This document shows, one piece after another, positions 26,412 to 33,532 of a DNA stretch of 64,000 nt. The notes under the pieces were generated by a model that saw nothing but the letters and a program-made list of their open reading frames with translations, did no database searches and was not told the origin of the DNA. The stretch spans positions 248,001-312,000 of the forward strand of contig OMXS01000003.1 in assembly GCA_900315095.1 (NCBI GenBank), in the 5' to 3' direction. Made by a program: the position numbers and the translations under genes. Each line of letters begins with the position of its first letter. Within the stretch, counting starts at the first letter, position 1. This DNA is from an uncultured Prevotellaceae bacterium (GTDB lineage: Bacteria > Bacteroidota > Bacteroidia > Bacteroidales > Bacteroidaceae).

Positions 26412-27611
26412 TTAGATGCCGAGCTTCTTACGGATGTCCTTTGGAATGGCGTTCTTATTCACGAGGTAGTCCATTGTCTTGGCTGCCACGAAAGCCTTGG
26501 TCATATACCATGTGCCTTTATAGTCGCCATACTCGCCCCAAGAGTTCTTCACCATGTAGTACTCCTTGCCGTTTTGGTCCTTTGCCAGACCATAGATATG
26601 CATGCCGTGGTCGTCGGTAAGCTCCCAGTTGTCGAAACCTTCCTGGCGCATTTCCTGTGTAGGAACAATCTCAGGAGCGTTCACTCCCAGAGAGTCAAGC
26701 TTGCTCTTCTTTTCCGTAGAGGAAAGCTTCAGCCAGCGAGCGGCGTCACTTCCTGCGAGGCTCTGCACAGCCTTGGTGTCGTAGGCGATGCCCAGACCCT
26801 TGCGTGTGAAGCCTTCCTCGCTAACGTCACCTCCCCATGCGATGGTGTAGCCCTTGTCAAGTGCGTTGTCGATGATGCGCATCATCTCGTCCATAGGCAC
26901 GTTGTAAGAGCGGTCCCAGCGCCAGTTGTCCTGTACTTCCACGGGGAATGCGGTATAGAATGGATGGTGAGTGTAGCTTGTGATGCTTACATAGTCGTCC
27001 CAGTTGATGCCGAGGCTCTCTGCAAACTGCTTCGGGGTGTATGTCTTTCCCTCGTAAACGAAGGTCTCAGGACACTTGCCCAGATATGCGTCGAGTATGC
27101 CCTGAAGGCCCGGTTTCCATTGGTTGGAAATCTTCTTAGCCTTGCTCTTGGCCACCGCGTCAACGTATGGAGACATCACCTCAAAGAACTCGTTGAAGTT
27201 AGCGAGAGAGTCGCCCTGCATGGTGCCTGGCAGAGGCATAGCGTTTTCAGGGCAGATGCCGTGGCGTTTGATAATGTCGAGCACGTCGCCTGCCGAACCT
27301 CCCTGTGAGAACTGGCTGTCGCCGTGCATGCGGACGGTAAGAACGGCACGCTCCATGTAGTCTTTATTAGCAATGAACATTTCGCAGAGGTCGTACGTCT
27401 TGCCTGTAGCCTTCAGTATCTCGCTCTCGAAGAATGATAGTGTAGAGTAGGCCCAGCATGTGCCAGAGCGGTTCTGGTCCTTGATGCTTGTGATAGGCAA
27501 CTCCTTGATTGTTGTGAACACAGGCTTGTTCTTGTTCTCAGCCCCGTCCTGTGCCATTGCTCCTGTGCTGAACATCGCAGCCACCAGAGCCAACGTCATG
27601 AATCTTTTCAT
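26412..27611 (-). CDS. Exported C1 family (bleomycin hydrolase-like) peptidase
   Basis: A 399-residue papain-fold cysteine peptidase of the PepC/bleomycin hydrolase type (C1B). The catalytic Cys is in GTCWAYSTLSFFESE (about 51-65), the His in HGMHIYGLAKD (about 335), and the Asn in MVKNSWGEYG (about 354). Unlike cytosolic PepC it has a signal peptide (residues 1-20, ending AMAQ), so it acts in the periplasm or outside the cell. No long propeptide is apparent. Similar exported enzymes are common in oral and gut Bacteroidales. Confidence 0.92.
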   Translation of the reverse strand: MKRFMTLALVAAMFSTGAMAQDGAENKNKPVFTTIKELPITSIKDQNRSGTCWAYSTLSFFESEILKATGKTYDLCEMFIANKDYMERAVLTVRMHGDSQFSQGGSAGDVLDIIKRHGICPENAMPLPGTMQGDSLANFNEFFEVMSPYVDAVAKSKAKKISNQWKPGLQGILDAYLGKCPETFVYEGKTYTPKQFAESLGINWDDYVSITSYTHHPFYTAFPVEVQDNWRWDRSYNVPMDEMMRIIDNALDKGYTIAWGGDVSEEGFTRKGLGIAYDTKAVQSLAGSDAARWLKLSSTEKKSKLDSLGVNAPEIVPTQEMRQEGFDNWELTDDHGMHIYGLAKDQNGKEYYMVKNSWGEYGDYKGTWYMTKAFVAAKTMDYLVNKNAIPKDIRKKLGI

Positions 27612-27661
27612 TTGTAATTCTTTATTATGATTGTTTTTAGTTGATTACTGGTAATTCTTTG

Positions 27662-27669
27662 CAAAGATA
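27662..27669 (-). promoter_or_regulatory. -7 element of the peptidase gene
   Basis: Minus strand TATCTTTG, about 50 bp before the start codon. The -33 box is not clear. Confidence 0.5.
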
Positions 27670-27872
27670 CAAAATATTTACGATTGATACACATATAAAT
27701 GCCCCGAAAATGTCTTTTTTGATTATTTTAATAAAATAATACCCTATAAATGATATAGTTTGAGAGTTATTTATTATATTTGCCCTTGATTACTAAAAGT
27801 CCGTAAAGATTTAATACTTAGGATTTTTCCCGACAATAGGGGATATCCTATGGAATAATAGGAATAATACTC

Positions 27873-27903
27873 TTGACAGAAATGCGTTAATACGCTATAT
27901 TTG
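27873..27903 (+). promoter_or_regulatory. Promoter of the Cys-rich secreted protein cluster
   Basis: TTGACA beginning at 27873, a spacer of about 20 bp after TTG, and TATATTTG at 27896-27903. It lies 30 bp before the first gene of the cluster. Confidence 0.65.
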
Positions 27904-27933
27904 CAGAAATTATTAACTAAAAAACTTATAATA

Positions 27934-28245
27934 ATGAAGAAATCTATATTGATGTTTGCTGTCTTTGCAATGTCTTTGGTGGCAATGAGTTGGACCGTTA
28001 CAGGAGAGACTACATGTGATAAGTGTGGCGGTGAAGGAAGTGTCACGTGTCCCACATGTGAGGGAAAGGCACGTTACCAATGTGCAAAGTGCGGAGGTTC
28101 GGGAACGGTGACGTTCCAGGGAAGCACTTACGAGTGTGGTATATGTGAAGGCTCTGGTTACAACGACTGCCGCACATGTGACGGCAAGGGTAAGGTGCTC
28201 TGCACCCGTTGTCTTGGCCGCGGTACCATCCATACGAATGACTAA
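27934..28245 (+). CDS. Secreted DnaJ-type zinc finger protein (6 CxxC)
   Basis: A 103-residue protein starting at 27934 (MKKSILMF), with a signal peptide of about 23 residues. The longer in-frame start at 27901 would spoil the signal peptide and overlap the promoter. The mature part is almost only CxxCxGxG repeats: CDKCGGEG, CPTCEGKA, CAKCGGSG, CGICEGSG, CRTCDGKG, CTRCLGRG. In DnaJ four such motifs bind two zinc ions; six would allow three (inference). There is no J domain and no C-terminal substrate domain, so this is not a normal Hsp40. Confidence 0.88.
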   Translation: MKKSILMFAVFAMSLVAMSWTVTGETTCDKCGGEGSVTCPTCEGKARYQCAKCGGSGTVTFQGSTYECGICEGSGYNDCRTCDGKGKVLCTRCLGRGTIHTND

Positions 28246-28292
28246 GGGGAATGTAAGGAGGATTTATTTGTAACCATTAAAAGTTAATAGCT

Positions 28293-29126
28293 ATGAAACG
28301 TAATATGTTGATTATGGCATTTGCCATGACAGGAATGGTGTCTGTTCAGGCACAGGAAGCCAATGACACGTTTATTAAGATTGAGGATCACGATATGTTC
28401 TCACAGTGTTTTACTACGTGTGACAACAACAACGACGGTATCGTGACCTACGCTGAGGCGGCGGCAGCAACTATGCTATCACTCGAAAAGGGTGGACGCC
28501 TGAACATCATCGAGGACTATGCGTTCCTGAAGTATTTCCCCAACCTCGAGGCTCTTTCGGTGGGCAACACCACGTTGGAAATCATCGACATGCACTATCT
28601 AACGAAACTCAAACTGGTGAATGTCACCAATGCCCTTTGGCTGAAGACAATCATAGTGGGAGGAGATGTGGCACCTGAAATTACGGGAGTGCCCGACAAT
28701 GACCCCACAAGAGAAGTCGTCAAGGTGGTGTTCTATAATGAAAAACCCGATGCGTCATTCATGTTCAAGGACGATGCCATAAAGGACTTCTGTCTCAGGA
28801 ATAAAGTGGATGCTGACAAAGATGGTGTAATCTCAAAGGAAGAGGCGGCTGCCGTTACGAGACTCAGCCTGATGAACTTCAAGAGTTTCATGCGCAACAT
28901 TAAGTCGTATGAAGATTTGCAGAATTTCCCCAATCTTGAGTATTTCCATGCAGGCATGACCTACTTAGAGACAATAGACCTCAGTTGCCTTCCTAAATTG
29001 AAGGAACTGGACCTCAGCGACTGCCGCATGTTGAAGACCATTGTTCTCGCCAAGGGCTGCAAGCCTGAAATCAAATATCCTGTGGCTTACAAGGGTGAGA
29101 AGGCAAAAATAGTACATAAAAGGTAA
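28293..29126 (+). CDS. Secreted EF-hand/leucine-rich protein with internal duplication
   Basis: A 277-residue protein with a signal peptide (1-20, ending VQAQ). Two canonical 12-residue EF-hand loops are visible, DNNNDGIVTYAE (about 44-55) and DADKDGVISKEE (about 173-184). Each is followed by a leucine-rich stretch: FPNLEALSVGNTTLEIIDM in the first half and FPNLEYFHAGMTYLETIDL in the second. So the protein is two copies of an EF-hand-plus-LRR unit. The LRR type is like BspA-family surface proteins and the EF loops resemble dockerins. Calcium binding is likely; the function is unknown. Confidence 0.85.
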   Translation: MKRNMLIMAFAMTGMVSVQAQEANDTFIKIEDHDMFSQCFTTCDNNNDGIVTYAEAAAATMLSLEKGGRLNIIEDYAFLKYFPNLEALSVGNTTLEIIDMHYLTKLKLVNVTNALWLKTIIVGGDVAPEITGVPDNDPTREVVKVVFYNEKPDASFMFKDDAIKDFCLRNKVDADKDGVISKEEAAAVTRLSLMNFKSFMRNIKSYEDLQNFPNLEYFHAGMTYLETIDLSCLPKLKELDLSDCRMLKTIVLAKGCKPEIKYPVAYKGEKAKIVHKR

Positions 29127-29163
29127 ATCAAACGAAATAATAACGCATTAAAAACGAACGATT

Positions 29164-29583
29164 ATGAAACGAGTAATCTTATCATTAGTAATCGCAATCG
29201 TGGGTACATTATTCATGAATGCACAAACTTGTAACCGCTGCGGCGATGAGGGTATAATACGCGAGGGATGTCAAGTGTGCAACGGAAACGGCGGCAGCAC
29301 ATGCGACCACTGTAAAGGCACAGGCGAAATTACCTGTGAGACCTGTCACGGCGACAAGGGAGCCAACTGCTACCGTTGCGAAGGCACAGGCAAAGACGAT
29401 AATGGCAACGACTGTTACAACTGCCAAGGTAAAGGCTGGTTCCGCTGCGAACTGTGCCGCGGCACAGGTATGTCGATGTGCCGCGACTGCAACGGCAACG
29501 GCACCATCAGTTGCTTCAACTGCGGCAGCACAGGCGTAAAAGTATGGCGCTGCCCGGAATGTATCGCAGCAGGAAGGATTTAA
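29164..29583 (+). CDS. Secreted DnaJ-type zinc finger protein (10 CxxC)
   Basis: A 139-residue protein with a signal peptide (about 1-20, ending MNAQ) and ten CxxC motifs, most as CxxCxGxG: CNRCGDEG, CQVCNGNG, CDHCKGTG, CETCHGDK, CYRCEGTG, CYNCQGKG, CELCRGTG, CRDCNGNG, CFNCGSTG, CPEC. The spacing is that of the DnaJ cysteine-rich domain, repeated. Ten motifs would allow five zinc sites. No other domain is present. It is a paralogue of the genes at 27934 and 30367. Confidence 0.88.
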   Translation: MKRVILSLVIAIVGTLFMNAQTCNRCGDEGIIREGCQVCNGNGGSTCDHCKGTGEITCETCHGDKGANCYRCEGTGKDDNGNDCYNCQGKGWFRCELCRGTGMSMCRDCNGNGTISCFNCGSTGVKVWRCPECIAAGRI

Positions 29584-29612
29584 ATCACCTAAGAAACAAC
29601 CTTATTCAATAT

Positions 29613-30137
29613 ATGATGATGAAAAAGATATTTCTATTATTATTCTTTACACTTGCATCTGTACACTCGTTTTCCCAGATCACCAGAACAATCTGGGGAG
29701 CAACTTTGGGAAAAAGCACGCTACAGGAGGTCAAGACCATAGTGGAACAAAAAGGTTTTGAATGGGAGGTGGATTTGGAGTTTGATGATTACGAATCGTT
29801 ATGGATAAATGCTGACCATATTCCTTTTGGAGGCGCCTTTTGGACAGAAGTGGCATTCTATTTTGACAATGATGCTTTAGAGAGCGTGGTATTCAACAAC
29901 GTGGGTACTACGGCAAACAGCATTTACGAAAAGATAAAGAAGTCGATCGACAGCAAATATCGCCAATACGTTGTCGATAAACCTGATGACACGGGGTGGA
30001 GTAGATACTCTGACGGGAAAACCCGCATCGGTTTAAAACTGGACCGTTCCCAACCAAGCGGCAATAAGGTCATATTATATTATGAGGACCTTTACCAAAC
30101 AGAAAGTACGGACCAAAACGGAATGGATGAGTTGTGA
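29613..30137 (+). CDS. Secreted protein of unknown function
   Basis: A 174-residue protein with a signal peptide (MMMKKIFLLLFFTLASVHSF, cleaved before SQ). The start lies at 29613-29619 (three ATGs in a row); the longer frame from 29454 would run through the preceding gene and is rejected. The mature part begins TIWGATLGKSTLQEVKTIVEQ and has alternating strands with FYFDNDALESVVF and KTRIGLKLDRS. No known family is recognised. It lies between two zinc-finger paralogues. Confidence 0.8.
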   Translation: MMMKKIFLLLFFTLASVHSFSQITRTIWGATLGKSTLQEVKTIVEQKGFEWEVDLEFDDYESLWINADHIPFGGAFWTEVAFYFDNDALESVVFNNVGTTANSIYEKIKKSIDSKYRQYVVDKPDDTGWSRYSDGKTRIGLKLDRSQPSGNKVILYYEDLYQTESTDQNGMDEL

Positions 30138-30138
30138 A

Positions 30139-30337
30139 ATGTACAACTTTGACGAAATCATTGAGTGGCGAGGCTGCGGCTGCTACAAGTGGGAATGGTA
30201 GAGAATAATGGGCGTTGTTCAAGAAAGACGGAGAAAAACTTGCAGGACCATTCAACAGTCTTTTCGTCACGGACCAAGGTGTATATAACTTCTTCATTGC
30301 AAGAGACTTCAATGGTATGTGGGGATTCTGCAATTAA
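30139..30337 (+). pseudogene. Remnant of a WG-repeat protein
   Basis: Two frames carry protein-like sequence. MYNFDEIIEWRGCGCYKWEW reads from 30139 to a TAG at 30197-30199. In another frame WALFKKDGEKLAGPFNSLF reads from 30209, ending GMWGFCN and a stop at 30335-30337. The second piece is a typical WG (WxxFKKDGE) repeat. A stop and a frame shift break the two, so this looks like the decayed end of a WG-repeat gene. Confidence 0.55.
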
Positions 30338-30366
30338 GTTAATGAAGTAATCTAAATAAGACTATT

Positions 30367-30972
30367 ATGAAACGAGTATTATTAATATGTGTTGCTGTCG
30401 TATTTGGCTGGCTAAACACTATGGCACAGACCGAGTGTGAAAACTGTCACGGAAAAGGTCTGGAGGAACGTGAGTGTGCCTTCTGTAGTGGAAAAGGTAC
30501 GCGCGAATGCGACTTCTGCTTAGGCAAGAAAGAGGTACGCTGCAATATGTGTCAGGGTGCGGGAGAAGTGACTTGTGCCCATTGTAACGGTCGCGGTGGA
30601 ACAAAAGTTAAAGACGAGTGGAGAGAGTGCCAATGGTGTGGCGGCAAGGGAACACCTGAATGTGAGACCTGCAAGGGTACGGGCATACGGGTATGCTGGA
30701 AATGCGAAGGTGCAGGCTTCTACGTATGCAACCAATGTCACGGCGATAAAGTCACCCAATGGCAGTGCCATGTTTGTGGAGGAACAGGAAAGGCTAAGGC
30801 TGGAACAGCGACTTCCACCTATACCGACGACAACGGCTATTCCGGCACGGTGACGGTTCAGTTCGACCCTAACGACAGTGAAGAGGAGAGGATGCGCAAG
30901 ATAGCAAGGGCACGTGTGAACCATCGTATGCAACAGATGAGAAAGAACGGAGTAAAGGTACCTAACAAATAG
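30367..30972 (+). CDS. Secreted DnaJ-type zinc finger protein with C-terminal tail (10 CxxC)
   Basis: A 201-residue protein: signal peptide (1-21, ending TMAQ), ten CxxC motifs between residues about 24 and 143 (CENCHGKG, CAFCSGKG, CDFCLGKK, CNMCQGAG, CAHCNGRG, CQWCGGKG, CETCKGTG, CWKCEGAG, CNQCHGDK, CHVCGGTG), then a Thr/Ser-rich linker and a basic helical tail (EEERMRKIARARVNHRMQQM). No J domain. The next gene begins one base after its stop, so the two are probably co-translated. Confidence 0.88.
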   Translation: MKRVLLICVAVVFGWLNTMAQTECENCHGKGLEERECAFCSGKGTRECDFCLGKKEVRCNMCQGAGEVTCAHCNGRGGTKVKDEWRECQWCGGKGTPECETCKGTGIRVCWKCEGAGFYVCNQCHGDKVTQWQCHVCGGTGKAKAGTATSTYTDDNGYSGTVTVQFDPNDSEEERMRKIARARVNHRMQQMRKNGVKVPNK

Positions 30973-30973
30973 T

Positions 30974-31777
30974 ATGAAACGATTATTATTATGCCTTGTC
31001 ATATTGACAGGAACGCTGTCGGTGATGGCACAGAAATACGGTTCCTGGCACTCGTCGGTAACCGGTAGGGATTATGGCGTGTTGGCTGAGAATATCAAGG
31101 GCAAGTCTTTTGACTGTTTCATTTACGGCCAGTCGCTTAACAAGCATATCCCAATCGTTGGAATGCGTTTATCGAGTAAGCATATCCCTGCATTTGTCAA
31201 GGAACTGCGTTCTCTTGCTGACAAGGCAGGGCTGTGGTGGGATACAAAGGCCCCTGTTACCGGCATCGAGGATGCAGCAGTCCTGTTCGATACAAACTTC
31301 AAGAACGTGACGGCATGGTTTGATATAGGTACACCACCAGAACCGGAGTATCACAACATGAAGGATGCCCATGTGGAGGCTTATACGCAGATGATGTTCG
31401 TGGGTGATGATGCTGTCTATCTTAGTGTGTCACCTATCGTCGACAAGGATAAAAACCGTCATCCCGGCTTCATCCTGCCTTTCGGTTCCAAGCAGGAGAT
31501 AGAGGCGCTCATCACGGCTCTTGAAAGTCTGAATCCGAATGTTGAAGAAGCCTATTGTCTCTATTGCGGTGCGAACCTGACAACGTGTGAAGCCCATAAG
31601 AAGAACTGTCCGTATGCTCTTGATACGGAAGAGAACGACAGCTCGCCGTCGTCGCAAAGTACACAATCGGTACAGCATCCGCATGAAATTCATATCACTT
31701 GTCCGCAATGTGGTGCCGTGTTCTCTGGCAAGTCGGCAAGTCTTGCCTTCAAGAACGGTCGTAACCACAATTCCTGA
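30974..31777 (+). CDS. Secreted protein with C-terminal zinc-ribbon-like modules
   Basis: A 267-residue protein with a signal peptide (1-19, ending VMAQ). Residues about 20-190 form one unrecognised alpha/beta domain. The C-terminal part has CLYCGANLTTCEAHKKNCPY (about 196-215), a Ser-rich linker, and CPQCGAVFSGKSASLAF. The first is a CxYC...HKxxCPY module also found at the start of the next protein. The second keeps only CxxC and ends in NGRNHNS, as if cut short. Confidence 0.82.
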   Translation: MKRLLLCLVILTGTLSVMAQKYGSWHSSVTGRDYGVLAENIKGKSFDCFIYGQSLNKHIPIVGMRLSSKHIPAFVKELRSLADKAGLWWDTKAPVTGIEDAAVLFDTNFKNVTAWFDIGTPPEPEYHNMKDAHVEAYTQMMFVGDDAVYLSVSPIVDKDKNRHPGFILPFGSKQEIEALITALESLNPNVEEAYCLYCGANLTTCEAHKKNCPYALDTEENDSSPSSQSTQSVQHPHEIHITCPQCGAVFSGKSASLAFKNGRNHNS

Positions 31778-31817
31778 TGTTCCACAAGTTCCAAAAATAC
31801 AATAAAACGATTCGATT

Positions 31818-33398
31818 ATGAAAAGAACTGCTTTATTGTTTGCGATAGCATTTGCTATTGTTGTCTCGGTCCAAGCACAGATACCTGATCCGGGCGATCC
31901 GGTTTGCGCCTACTGTAATGTTGATTTGAAGTCGCAGCAACCTCACAAGCGCGGTTGCCCCTATTATGAAGAACCGTCAAGAGAGTCATCGTCGTCAAGC
32001 AGTTCATCGTCGAGTTCAACATCGTCGAAACCCAGTCGTCCTTTCAACGAGAGAACTGATGTGAATCTAGATGAATACGGTAGAGGAAGATATCGTTGTC
32101 CTGAGTGTGGCAATTTACATCATACTGGCAGTTGTCAGTTGGGCAAAGTGCAGAGCGAATACAGAAGATTACACAACGAGATACGTTTTTCTGATAAGAA
32201 ATGGAAAAAGAAGGCATACAGGGAGGCCTTGGACAGGCGCGAGGAACTTTGGTCAGAACTGAAGCGACGCGTCAATGATGCCTGGTGGAAGAAGGATCAT
32301 CCCACCTATACCTCCAGTTCGTCATCAGATTCAAACAGTTCTTCGTCCTCGTCTACTGAGCGAATCAAACTTACATATGAATGCAATATATGCAAAGCGA
32401 GTGTTAAGGCGTACGGCATTAATGAAGCATCCAACATATTTGCTAATACCCCATGGCTCCACAAACAAACCTGCCCGGAATATAAACCCAAACCAGGACA
32501 GAACCCAAGTACGAGCCTAAAGGACTACACGCCTGCATCAGAACGCCCTAAAGTGTCGGAACCGTTGATGGAGATGCCTCTGCGTCAGCCGGCACCGCAG
32601 TTCTCCAGTATTAACGAAACGAACATCCGGCATGAAAAGCCCGTGGAAGTCATTGGAGTACACGATTGGGGAGAGATTGACGAGGGCCTTTTGTTTGCCT
32701 ATGAATCGGAATACGACGAAGAAATCCCCAGAGAGTTCGACATAGAACGCTATAACCACGATGAAGGCGCAGTTATTCTTGGCACCCACAAGGACAACGG
32801 AAGATATCACTGGACTATTCTCGAGCGACTGTCTAATGGAGACCTTAGACCAGTTTCACAACAGGACTTGAAAGAAGGAAGGTCAGGTTACAAGAACATC
32901 GGAGAATTGCGTGATGTCCATTTTGAGGGACAGGGCAAGTATATCATCGCTGAATTTACCAGCGGGTACAGGCAGGTGTATGACGGTAAAGGAGATTTCG
33001 TAAGAGATGGTTATAACATCCGTGTACTTGGAGGAACGGTGGATGGGAAAAGTCTCCTATATGTAGGCGAAGACGAGCAGACCGTGGCTTCTTTTATCAT
33101 TAATGAAGACGGCGAAGTGATTGCTGATGGCCACAATATCACGCAATATGATGATGCTTATGTATTGATTGGGGATGACTATCCTTACTATAATATCTTC
33201 AACTGGCATGGAGAAAAACTGAGTATTGAAGGAAATACCGGTTTTGAGGAAATCAAGGCTTATAACAATAACGGCTCTTACTATATACTAAAGGATAAGG
33301 AGAAGGGCTATGCCGTCGTAGGACGAGGCTTTAGACGTGTAGGCGGCTGGTATGATACCGAGGAAGAGGCACATCAGGCGTGGAAACAGTCTCGATAG
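31818..33398 (+). CDS. Secreted multi-zinc-module protein with poly-Ser linkers and WG-like C-terminus
   Basis: A 526-residue protein with a signal peptide (1-21, ending VQAQ). Order: CAYCNVDLKSQQPHKRGCPY (about 30-49); a tract of about eleven Ser; CPECGNLHHTGSC (about 94-106); a helical basic region; a second Ser tract; a third Cys module, CNIC paired with LHKQTCPEY (about 199-230); and from about 275 a domain of beta repeats (VIGVHDWGEIDEGLLFAYES, YHWTILERLSNGDLRPVS and others) that resembles degenerate WG/propeller repeats. Ser codons in the tracts are mixed, so they are not a simple slippery repeat. It is last in the cluster. Confidence 0.83.
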   Translation: MKRTALLFAIAFAIVVSVQAQIPDPGDPVCAYCNVDLKSQQPHKRGCPYYEEPSRESSSSSSSSSSSTSSKPSRPFNERTDVNLDEYGRGRYRCPECGNLHHTGSCQLGKVQSEYRRLHNEIRFSDKKWKKKAYREALDRREELWSELKRRVNDAWWKKDHPTYTSSSSSDSNSSSSSSTERIKLTYECNICKASVKAYGINEASNIFANTPWLHKQTCPEYKPKPGQNPSTSLKDYTPASERPKVSEPLMEMPLRQPAPQFSSINETNIRHEKPVEVIGVHDWGEIDEGLLFAYESEYDEEIPREFDIERYNHDEGAVILGTHKDNGRYHWTILERLSNGDLRPVSQQDLKEGRSGYKNIGELRDVHFEGQGKYIIAEFTSGYRQVYDGKGDFVRDGYNIRVLGGTVDGKSLLYVGEDEQTVASFIINEDGEVIADGHNITQYDDAYVLIGDDYPYYNIFNWHGEKLSIEGNTGFEEIKAYNNNGSYYILKDKEKGYAVVGRGFRRVGGWYDTEEEAHQAWKQSR

Positions 33399-33464
33399 AA
33401 TAGATAGGTTGCCATACTTGGTATAAGGAGTTCCTAAAGAAATATGCTTCTTTCACATATAAGA

Positions 33465-33504
33465 CACGCCCATCACATTTCACAAAATGCAATGGGCGTG
33501 CCAC
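33465..33504. terminator. Shared terminator between converging genes
   Basis: CACGCCCAT (33465-33473) and its complement ATGGGCGTG (33492-33500) are separated by an 18 nt loop. T-rich DNA follows on the plus side. It serves the zinc-module gene and possibly the converging 1663-residue gene. Confidence 0.75.
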
Positions 33505-33532
33505 TTTTAAGTACCTCTTACTTCTACGACTC

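Noticed and set aside
31980-32030. Phase-variable simple repeat in the poly-Ser tract
   Set aside because: Serine codons are mixed, so there is no uniform DNA repeat that would slip out of frame.
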